From positions 14,749,067 through 14,813,066 of the forward strand of contig BTRK01000002.1 in assembly GCA_036245805.1 (NCBI GenBank): a stretch of DNA of 64,000 nt, in the 5' to 3' direction. A program made the translations under genes and the position numbers. Positions 52,820-62,220 of this stretch are shown here, piece by piece. How positions within the stretch are numbered: position 1 is the first letter of the stretch; every line of letters begins with the position of its first letter. The notes beneath the pieces are model-generated. The model saw only the letters and a list, made by a program, of their open reading frames with translations. It did not search any database and had not been told where the DNA came from. This DNA comes from Pristionchus mayeri (taxonomy: Eukaryota; Nematoda; Chromadorea; Rhabditida; Neodiplogasteridae).

Positions 52820-54371
52820 ATGGCTGGCATCGGAAATACGGTATTTTCTGCAGATCGATAACTGATGGTTACTGTACCTTACAGAATGATGACTCTTCTC
52901 TGGTCTTGGCGACTCATCTCGCCACTCTCGAAGACGGGCACGGCACGGAGATGAGGGAGGGAGAATTCGTGAGTTGTCTGTCCTCTCTTCGGAATGGCTC
53001 ATTGACCATATCTACCGTAGTCCTTCCTTCTATGACTACTACCCAAAGTGGAGCATTCCGCTGTTTGTTTTCCATATTTCCCCTAGTGTTCTCTCCTGTT
53101 CAGTTCCCGATTCTTCGCCTCCCAGTCGAGATCCTTCTTCGGATCTTCGAGTATCTCACGGCGAAGGATCGTCTCCTCGCTCGAGTCAACAGGAAGCTCT
53201 TCCTCGTAATGCCCTTCTCTCAATCCACGGTCCTACTCCCTCCTTACAGGTTGAGGCAAAGAATAGCTACACTCTGACCTCCCTGAATGTAGCCGATTCC
53301 TGGTGGTGCGACGGATCGTTCAGGTATGGCAGCAGATAGCCGCATGAGATTACAATTTTCTTCAGCATTTATATGATCGTCACTCGCCCCATCTCCTCCT
53401 ACGTGGACGGACTGGCCAAGCTGGCGACCAATTACTCGTTCAGAAGCATCTACCTTGTGGTTGGCCCTCCCCGCGTACCTGTGAACTAATGCTCTCTCAG
53501 CTGTACGGAGCCCATTACGCAGCCCTGCTCGATTCCGTCGCTGCTGTGGCCTCCTTCTCACTGCTCGTGATGGTACGCACTTCTTGCATATTTGGCCAAC
53601 CCCTCCCCTCCTTTCTCATTCCCTCCCCAGGGGTTGTGCAAAATCAAGGAATGACACCTAGAAATGAGTGGGTAGATGAGGAAGGGGAGGGGGTGGGCAA
53701 ATTATCCAAGAAGTGCCATCTTTTCCTTCTTTGCAGTGTTCGGCCGACCTTCTCACTGCGGACTGCGTGCTGGCGCTGTGTGCAAAGCGTACGGTCGTCT
53801 CCATCGGCGGTGGTTCCAGTGGCTTCGACGCCGACCTCCTCTTCCGTGTCTTCAACGTGAGGTCTTCGGCAAATGCTGTTCTGAAATGTCCCTTTCGAGT
53901 TGATGGTTGATGAACACCCGCTGCACAACTTCCAATTCGGGAGGGTTCGTCCCGAGGTGTACAAGGAATTCCTCCTCCTGCTGGGCATTCGCGGCCTCAC
54001 AACGACCAATCACTCCGTTACGGTCTTTCTTTACTCGTCTCCCTTCACCGAAAACTGAGTTTAGATGTACGGCTACGGTCGAGTGATGATCGGCGGCAAC
54101 CGTCACACGGTACCGACATGATGACCGCGACGAGGTGGACCTCCACTACCACAGATACGACGCCACCGGAAATGTTAATCAATTATCTTCGATTGTTTTC
54201 GAAATAATGAGTTTCAAGGTGCCGGGAGACGAGGCGAGACTACATTCGATCCCGCTAGATGAGCTTCACCAGCTCCGCCAGAGGCAAGTGCTCGTGGAGG
54301 CACTGGAGGAGGGAGAGAAGGAGGAGGAGGAGGAGGAAGAGGAGGAGGAGAGTGAGGAGGAGGACGAATAG
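52820..54371 (+). CDS. F-box protein gene, ten exons, with a 1-nt frame break
   Basis: F-box proteins bring substrates to SCF (Skp1-cullin) ubiquitin ligases. Proposed exons are 52820-52840, 52885-52968, 53104-53205, 53250-53323, 53366-53459, 53501-53572, 53737-53856, 53900-54022, 54065-54173 and 54219-54371. The F-box is in exon 3: LPVEILLRIFEYLTAKDRLL followed by ARVNRKLF. The rest (VEAKNSYTLTSLNVADSWW, then VYKEFLLLLGIRGLTTTNHS) resembles the long divergent C-terminal halves of nematode F-box families. The protein ends in a poly-Glu tail. All exons join in phase except exon 9. It reads GRVMIGGNRH in one frame and HDDRDEVDLHYHRYDATG in another, so one extra base lies between about 54107 and 54118. 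This is either a recent pseudogene or an assembly error. The start exon is short but in phase. Confidence 0.75.
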
Positions 54372-54515
54372 TGAAGAGAGAGGAATCAGAAGAGTAGCCC
54401 CTTCCCATCATAGCCAATGATAAAGTATTGCTATGAAGCTAGAACAATGGGTCAACACAGGAAGCAGCACCTGGTAAACTGCTTGTGTAAGAGAGTATAG
54501 TGCCCGTAGCATCTA

Positions 54516-55718
54516 TCAGGTTGGTCATAAAGTTTTGCGCGATTTTGACTAAAGTGCATTCTTGCATCTACAATCGTTCGTTGTTGTCCAATCAACGTAG
54601 ATCTTTTAGTGGTAGATAGAGGCTTTTATACTCTCTTTAGAGTACACTATCATAGATCTGTCCGATCAAGGAAAATAATAAGGCGATGTACCAAACTTCA
54701 TGTGGATGATCAACGACCTGACTTTTCAAAGGATTAGATTTTCATTTAGAACGGAGATAGGACCCAATCTAAACCACAGTAGTAAAGTATGATGGGAATA
54801 TATCGTACTGGTGATGTTGAAACTGACCAGCCACAAAGGGCATATTAGAAATATGCGCGTAATCCGCATTTGGGTTTTAATGGAACTTGTCAAGATAAGT
54901 TTTGGTGTGCTATATTTTTGCCGACAGTTCTTGAGATTTCAATTATTCATGATTGTGAACTACCTTTCCAGTACAAGTCACAATTCCCTTTGGGGGATAA
55001 TGGGGCTCTCCATTCACGAACATGGTTCTTCGGATTTTAGGTGCCCAATTTAGAACATCGAAATACACACTTTAGGCTTTTTTGTGCTAGACATGTGGTT
55101 TGAAGGGCGGTACTTTCCTGTAAAAATTAACGAACAACCCTTGCCCTATCACTCACTATTTAGGAATATTGTGGAGGTCGCTACTTTTTCTAGGGTGAGC
55201 CGTGCTTGAAGACCCTCCATGTCAAGTTTTTTGACGTTTTCTTTGCAAAGAAAACTGGGCTATTAAATATTGATATAATAGAGAACCATGTAAGTAGTGA
55301 TTACAGCGCCCATAGGTAGAGGTCACCTGCGTCAATCCTCGAAACAGGTGATTTGCTCGATAGAAATCTTATTTTTCTAAGTGCCTGGGTTTCATTGACC
55401 TCTACGAAGCCCATTTCGAATTCGGCAGGTCTCTCTTTTTGAAACTAGGTAGTGTACGCCTAGTGCTTTTTAATAAACTTTGTGAGTCTCCATCTAAAAA
55501 TTTATCTGCGAAGTACAGCAACTTGAAAAATTCAAAGTTACGCAGATCTTGATTTCTCGCATAGTAGAAATACTTGGAATATTTCAACTATATTTTTCTA
55601 AAGGTCGAACATGTCCCTATATAACTTCATCAGGACAATACGTGGCGATTTGAGCAAAAGAAAATATACGAACCCAAACTTGGGGTCCGAAATCGCGCAA
55701 ACTTTATGACCAACCTAA
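54516..55718. mobile_element. Mariner-like element without recognisable transposase
   Basis: The ends are TYAGGTTGGTCATAAAGTTT and continue to GCGCGATTT, in inverse orientation, with TA on both outer sides (54514-54515 and 55719-55720). Length is 1.2 kb, as for a full mariner. No frame carries the TDEKW, DNARPH or SPDLSPxDY motifs, so it is a decayed or non-autonomous copy. The termini differ from those of the 15.8 kb element, so it is a different family. Confidence 0.85.
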
Positions 55719-55720
55719 TA

Positions 55721-56506
55721 TGTAGTTGACTCCGCAACATTAAGGTTATCAATTAGTAAATGTTACAGCACTGAGATTGTTGAATACATCGAATTTGTGA
55801 AATGGACACTAAAATCAGCGGCAGATCAGTAATTGAATGCTCATTGGGATATTAGCACAAAGTGAATGTCTGGATGTAGGATTCTCTACAAATCAATACG
55901 GTTACAATGCGAATGATGATATGATAAAATGATGAGAAGGTCACTTTGAGAGATACGGAAAGCTATGGTATCCCAAAATAACCTCTGACTAATAATGAGT
56001 CTTCTGAAGGTAGAGGGGATTTCTATTTGAACGGCATCCTTCGAACCACCTAATGAAACATGTATTCATTAAGCTAACGACGTCTGTATCGCTCTTATCT
56101 ACAGAATGAGGGTGGTGGTTCTTCATAATTAACTTTATTATTTCAACTGAGCATTCGGGAAGATGCTAGTTCCTGGATTCCTACCACTGACAGCTCTAAA
56201 TCATGAAACACGTTTCTAGAATCATTCAGTGATGTTCAAAGAAAAGAAAAGAATATTAATAATATCTGCGGACAGTAGGTTGAGTTTACTCAAGAGATCA
56301 AATAACATTATTCGATCAATAATTTTTCAGTTGATCTCCTCATTAACTTGTGTATGCAAAGTTATTGATTTATTTCGGTGCGTCATTAGTTCACTGCCCT
56401 GGTGAAGAAAGAGGCAGTTCCATTGGAATATTTGTATCGTATACGGAGAACTGTGTACCACATCGATTCACGTATGGTTTCTTGTAGGTAATCGATAAAT
56501 GAAGGA
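55721..56506. other. Intergenic region with dispersed repeat copy
   Basis: This region contains the second copy (about 55925-56305) of the repeat also found at about 47645-48030. No exon was recognised. Confidence 0.6.
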
Positions 56507-57592
56507 CTAGTTATTATATAGGTTATCGTCGTCAGCCGCAGGGTCATACGTTCCCTTCAGAATGGATTCGAGCGTAGCTTGCTCTTCCTCGTTCAACTGG
56601 GCCCTGCCAATCCACTCCTCGAACTCCTCCTTCTCCTGAAGATTAGCTCTCCGATCAATCTAATTAGAATGTGACTCTCCTGTCAAATGGTTCCAAAAAA
56701 AAATCGTCTAAATAGCTTTCCTACGAAAAGTTTTGGAAAAAAAAATTTGAGCTGGTCCAAAATTTTTCAAATTTTGGACCAGCTCATTTCCAACGATCAA
56801 TCTTCAATCTCATTCCGTCACTCATCCTATCAACCTTATCTGTCAATATTCAGATTCTGCCGATTATATTATCAAAGATCACCAAGTAAGTGTCTTACCC
56901 CGAAACCGACGATGAACTTAGCGAGTATCTTCTTCACTTCCACACTTTCGTCTGTACCGTCGAACATGTCGAGGTGGAGACCCTGAATCATTATTTCAGT
57001 AGGTAGGGCAACGGTATTCCCGTATCAGGCACACAAGCCATGCGGGGAGCACACTGCTAGGCCAGAGTCTGATTGTGAGATAGGGTAGTTCAATCCTAAT
57101 CCCTTCTTCGGATCTTTCTGCCTGCGTGATCTATAAATGACTACGCCACTTAGGTTCCCGTAAGGAAGCCGTAATGACTGAGGCATGAGCAAACTCAAAC
57201 TAGGGTGTCTTATGTCCAGATGTAAGACAATGAAGTGTGCGCACCTTGACGAGTATTGCCAGCAGACGGGGCGAGTTCACGTTGGGCTCTCCGAGCAGAG
57301 TCTGATTGTCAGCCTGAAATCCGGGTTTCCTTTCAAAATATCAAAATATCATAATTTATAATTTGACAACTACTTGTATCGCAATCAGTGTTTGTTGCTT
57401 GACATTTGTCAATCGGACTTGATAATACTGTTCAAACATTGTCTGGACGGAAAAATGCCGAAGTCCTCAGCCCTGAGGTCATGGAATGAATGGGAGGCGC
57501 ACCTCGATGAGGTCAGCGATGAATCCGTAGACGTGAATGCCCTCTCCGAACTGCACCGTGATGGGCAGGAAGTCGAAAAGCTTCGTGAGTAT
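56507..57592 (-). pseudogene. imb-3: Importin-5 (karyopherin beta 3) C-terminal fragment
   Basis: Four exons, 57592-57503, 57313-57245, 56982-56899 and 56635-56507, all start and end in phase 0 and give 123 residues plus a TAG stop. They read KLFDFLPITVQFGEGIHVYG, IADLIE, NQTLLGEPNVNSPRLLAILV, LHLDMFDGTDESVEVKKILA and EEWIGRAQLNEEEQATLESI. This order matches the last HEAT repeats of importin-5, where a Leu-Pro segment is followed by DLIE, by the NxxLLG...N...L block and by a final helix containing a Q-L-x-x-E-E-Q motif. Importin-5 carries ribosomal proteins and histones into the nucleus and has about 1,100 residues. No upstream importin exons are visible before 60 kb, so this is probably a truncated copy. 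The exons carry no stop codons. Confidence 0.6.
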
Positions 57593-57624
57593 CTGTGCTT
57601 ATGCCAAAAATGATGAAGTAAGCA

Positions 57625-58060
57625 GGAAAACCGGCTTTAAAATTTCTCTATCATTTACTAAGCGAATGGATAAGTGTCACAGACATTTTAGATAAACAGG
57701 AAAACAACGAAAAATGAAAAGTCCGACATTTAGATCGATCTAGCAAAATTCATCCCTCTCTGAATGACGAATTTATTTTTTTTATTAAATGTGTATGGAC
57801 TCAGTATTTCATAATCTGCAATAAAATTCACTATGTTCATACCTCCCAAAATCAGCATAATTTATTATTTTGCTTCAAAATCAGTTTTTCAATGACATAT
57901 TTTTATTTGCAGTCCCACAATTTTCCCGTCAACAGGAAAGTTGTTGGAAATAATTTTCCGAACATTTTGAGCCCAATGCCATCTCTCTAGCTCGTCATGG
58001 AGCTGATATACAACAGTTCCGGATTAAAAACCGGGAAATTCCTAAAAGCCGGTTCCGGGA
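57625..58060. repeat. Third, short member of the CCGGCTTTTAGG fold-back family
   Basis: The left edge AAAACCGGCTTTAAAATTT is opposed by the right edge AAATTCCTAAAAGCCGGTT. The right 120 bp (GTTGTTGGAAATAATTTTCC, then GGAGCTGATATACAACAG) is a diverged copy of the right ends of inverted repeats 1 and 3. It lies directly upstream of the importin fragment's first exon. Confidence 0.7.
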
Positions 58061-59930
58061 CAAACGGTCTATAAATTTCAATTAGTTCCCTCCAGGGTAT
58101 CAATACACCATAATATGAATGATGTAGTCGAAACTTTTCGCAAATTGTTCCCGAACAGCTCGTTTTTCCTCCAGTGACTCGTGATACTCGTGTTATATAC
58201 ATATTTACTCGGAGGATTCCGGCTAACACTTCCCCCTTGGTCGTAATTAATAGGGCATCCGATCTTATGATATGTTGGTATTTACCTTGCCAGAGGGAAA
58301 CTAATTCAATTGAGTGTCAATCGCCATGCGAATGATTCTTGGAGAAGACTCATGAGATAAATTCAATCTATTCAAATAAACGCAAATATGCGAAAAAGTC
58401 GATAATTTGGATGAATCGAACAGAAATATCTGAGCGCTCTTTTAGAGAGCAAGAAACCTCACATGCAAAGAAAATATTGAATAAGTCTATTCTATGGAAT
58501 CTCATTCGCAACGAATGTATACATGATCAAACATTTAAGTCAGAGACAGGGATAGACAAATGAGGAATATTGGAACGCCGAACGTGAATGCTTATATACA
58601 TATTTACTCGGAGGCTTCCGATTTGGTCGTAAGTGCTAGAAGGAAAACCTGGTCGTAATTAATTAAACAGGGCATCCGATCTCATTATCCTCTGTAATTG
58701 ACCTTGCCAGAGGGAACAAACATCCATAGATAACCAATCGCCGTGCTATTACGCTTTCAGAAAGCTCAATAGATCCATACGTGCGATTGAAGAAAAGCGA
58801 ATCGATGACTTGATCGAAAATGCGGACTTTCAGCTGAGGGAATTCGTGACTGGAGACTGATTTCGATTTTCTGATAACGTAACTTGGCATATGGTTTTCG
58901 TGCGATATGTCTTTGAAAATTTAGCCACTGTCATTGTAAGTAATTGGAAATGTAACTATGTAACAGTGTCACTGCAACTAATTGTAAAGAAGAATTGAAA
59001 CAGCGACTTTCCTGATCAGCGCTTTCCTAACCAATTCTGAAATTCTCATTACAACACAATATTGAGGGGGTCCCGAGAAATCGTTCCGTCGACACCTCTC
59101 AAAAGGTGTCTTTTCTGATGTTTGCCTGCGACAGGCTCAATTCTGATCCGTTTGAATTCGTTCGTTCGAGAGATGTTATTGTTAAGCTCATAAGGTTTTC
59201 AATGTTGATTAGGAACTGTGAAACTACTGTTGTCAATATCAAACTGATGCCAAACTGAAACACCTGAGACACCATTTTAAAATTATGCGATAGCTTGCGT
59301 TGTTGGTAAGAATAATATTTCAGAGTGAATATGGAGGAAGTCGTAATAAATCATTGAAATGATGACATCTTCCAATTCCCAGCCTCTATAGGAAGAACAG
59401 CAGAAAGAAGAGAAGAAGGTTCCTCAAAAACTATGACGAGAAATTGAGAAGAAAGGGTAAAAGGAACATATGGAAAGGTTACATAGGATGAAGGTTATTG
59501 CAAAAAGAGATAGCATAGGTCGAAAAGTTAAATTAGCTAAGAACTGTAGTGGAGAGCGTGAGAAGGAAGGAGAAGAAATAAGTCTCAGAGAAAGCTAGGA
59601 ACATAAAAGTTTCATGATTTTAGGTGAAAAATGCGAGTCGAAGACATCAGTACAAGAAGAGAATCGCTAAGTGAACTCCGGCTTTACTCCCCCTACCCTC
59701 CCTTCCCATATCATATCTGCCCACACTGTGATTGAACAACTTGAATGCAAGACAAGCCTTTTTACCATGGAATTTATCCATTGGTGAATGATCGAATCAC
59801 TGGGGTTGTGATCGATTGAGGGATGCGAGGCAATATACCGTACCCACCCGACGGCAGGATACGGTAGGGGTGGATACGGTAGGAGGAGAAGACGACAGGG
59901 GCAATGTTGAGACGACGTTGAGACGGCCGC
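58061..59930. other. Intergenic stretch with a local direct repeat
   Basis: About 150 bp near 58195-58345 recurs near 58598-58750. The shared blocks are ACATATTTACTCGGAGG, TGGTCGTAATTAAT, GGGCATCCGATCT and CCTTGCCAGAGGGAA. No gene was recognised on either strand. Confidence 0.6.
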
Positions 59931-60648
59931 TTAGGGAGGGCCCATGTAGCACGACTGGTCCATGCGGGGCTTGGTGACGCCTTCAATGGAAGAGATTAGG
60001 ATACGGTAAGAAGGGTACGGTATGCAGGACTAGGGTCTAAAAGGGGACAGAGACTACTGTATGTGGATACTGTAGCCAGGATTTTGGGTCAGGGGAGGAT
60101 ACACTACAGGGGTACTGTAGACTGGAGTTGGGAGGGAAGGGGAGGATACGCTACCGGGGTACTGTAGACTGGAGTTAGGGGGATGGAAGGGGAGGATACA
60201 CTACCGGGGTACTGTAGACTGGAGTTAGGGGGATGGAAGGGGAGGATACACTACCGGTGTACTGTAGACTGGAGTTAGGGGGATGGAAGGGGAGGATACA
60301 CTACCGGGGTACTGTAGACTGGAGTTAGGGGAAGGGGAGGATACACTACCGGGGTACTGTAGACTGGAGTTTGGGGAGGGAAGGGGAGGATACCGTACCA
60401 GGGGTGCTGGAGCCGCCGCCGGAGCCGAAGCCGCTCGATCCTCCAGACGATCCGCCGCTGCTGCTGCCTCCTGGAATGATCAAAGGTTAGAGGGCACGGT
60501 ATTTAGGTTCTCGGGTTACGGTAATGATCTAGAGGGGGGGGGGTATCCTGCACATCAACTCACCCCAGGCGTACTCCTCCTTGGCGTATCCGGATCCTCC
60601 ACTGCCAGCTCCAGATCCGGGCGCTCCCATGTAGGCGGACTTGTCCAT
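59931..60648 (-). CDS. Small Gly/Ser-rich peptide gene, three exons, 68 residues
   Basis: Exons 60648-60564, 60470-60399 and 59980-59931 have GT/AG borders, and both introns interrupt codons in phase 1. The product begins MDKSAYMGAPGSGAGSGGSG, has a middle of Gly, Ser and Phe (GSSSGGSSGGSSGFGSGGG) and ends PRMDQSCYMGPP. The start and end share the pattern M-D-x-S-x-Y-M-G-x-P, an internal symmetry. There is no signal peptide or membrane segment and only one Cys. A TATA box lies about 63 nt upstream of the ATG. I do not recognise the family. Such peptides are often structural or lineage-specific. The phase match and the TATA box make it a credible gene. Confidence 0.65.
60094..60395. repeat. 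Minisatellite, about six copies of a 50 bp unit
   Basis: The unit is GGGGAGGATACACTACCGGGG followed by TACTGTAGACTGGAGTTAGG and GGGATGGAA. Copies differ by single bases or by a short deletion in the TTAGGGGGATGGAA part. The array fills most of the second intron of the small peptide gene. Each unit carries a TACYGTAG-like heptamer related to the motif scattered across the window. Confidence 0.92.
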
Positions 60649-60710
60649 AGTGAAGAGAGAGAAGAAAGGTCGAGACGAGTCGAACTGAAGGGGAGAGAGA
60701 GGGGAGACCC

Positions 60711-60718
60711 TTTTATAG
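60711..60718 (-). promoter_or_regulatory. TATA box of the small peptide gene
   Basis: On the minus strand the sequence CCTATAAAAGGG stands about 63 nt upstream of the ATG at 60648. A strict TATAAAA match this close to a start suggests a strongly or inducibly expressed gene. Confidence 0.65.
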
Positions 60719-60759
60719 GCAGAAGAGGACAGTCTAATTGATGCAAAGTGCAAAGTCGC

Positions 60760-62220
60760 TTTGTGAAACTCAAAGTGAGAGAGAGTGGAGAAGAAGAGAG
60801 TAATGGAGATGACGGGATATTGGGACAGAGGTGATAATAGCAGAGTTGAAGCAATTATAAAAGGATACGGGACACTATCCTAACACAAAGGTAGTCTTAA
60901 CTAAGATCTTTTCCATGTACAGTAGTCGAAAGCACATTACGGTCACCGTACTATCGCTTTCAGCTGCTCAAAAGATTCAGAGGGCATTAATTCCGGGAAG
61001 AGGAGCTATTGAATGAATATTGTGCACTACCGACTCACCGACTCCGCCCAACCAAGGCGCCTACCCATTGGGGACGGGGAATTGGAAGTCGTGACAAGAT
61101 CACGCCGGTAAATAGGTCCGAAGAATAGGTGGCGCTACGGACTGAATCGCCTTAAAAATATAGTTGCTGGCCTAGCAGCGGCTCACCGCAGGATGAAAAT
61201 TCCTAGATATACGGTGCGACTTTACCTTTTTTTACCTTTACAGTACCTTAGGCACATAATTATCAATGCACTGTTATAGAGCGTACTGTAGCATTGGCAT
61301 CTTTCTGGATTGCCGTTTCAGAGTAAAGGTTTAGATCTCAGGAGGTTGAATGCTGACCGATGATACTATGCGAATCTGCTGAATACTCTAACTTCGCATT
61401 ATCGACAGATAGGTTTTAGGTCAACGGCTAGCAGTGTTCGAGATATCGCAACGAATTATCGACGGGCGGATACCGTATAGAATAGCCAGTATCCGATTCC
61501 GAAGAGAAGTCCAGCGCGCAATCGGCTATATTCCCTACAATGTGCCCTCTTTCCGGTGATAGTCTGCAGGAGTTCTGCGCTACCGTAACCTGCGTTACCG
61601 TAGTCCCACGCCCCTCTGTTGTGCCTACCGTATCCCTCTTCAATGGATGCGCTTTTCCCTAGCCAATGCACACACACTCACAAACGGGGGGGGGGGGGGG
61701 GGGGGAGAAATCTGCATTATGCAAAGTGTTATCAACTCTGTGTTCTGCCAAAATTCTCATACCATATCTCGGGAGTTGTTATGGCTCAAAGTAAGAGAGT
61801 ACGGTCGTCTCATCGTTATTATTTAGATGACGCTTTTTCGCCTATCGAATACGCCTGAAGCACCGAGGATACCGTATCTGCTCTCGATGAACTCCACTTC
61901 GTCGGGGATACTGTAGCGGAATCTGTTGGTACGGAAATCCGGAGTGAATTTTTAGCTGAATTATCTCACCAGGTTCAACACAGTGGCAGAATTAAAGAGT
62001 GCACAAATACTTTCTATCCACAGGATATCTTACACAAACCTAGGACCTCCTATGTTATCCGAAGTAGATGGAAAATATTTAAAAAAAACAGATTTGATTA
62101 AATTAAAAATCGTCTCCTCACTCATTTCCACTCCTTCTCCTCATCCCGAGTGGTCGCTTGTTTTCCCGACGAGTTTGCGTTCTCTTCTGACCCTACAACT
62201 TCCTCTCCAGAAAATACAGT
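60760..62220. other. Spacer between the peptide gene and the BTB gene
   Basis: No exon is convincingly supported. The stretch holds many TACCGTA/TACGGTA heptamers (for example 61580-61630), and a poly(G) run of about 20 bases at 61685-61705. Confidence 0.6.

Noticed and set aside
61428..61677. Minus-strand frame with YGRHNRG and DYGNAGYGS segments resembling a Gly/Tyr-rich protein
   Set aside because: The pattern comes from repeated TACGGTA heptamers. There is no splice or start support.
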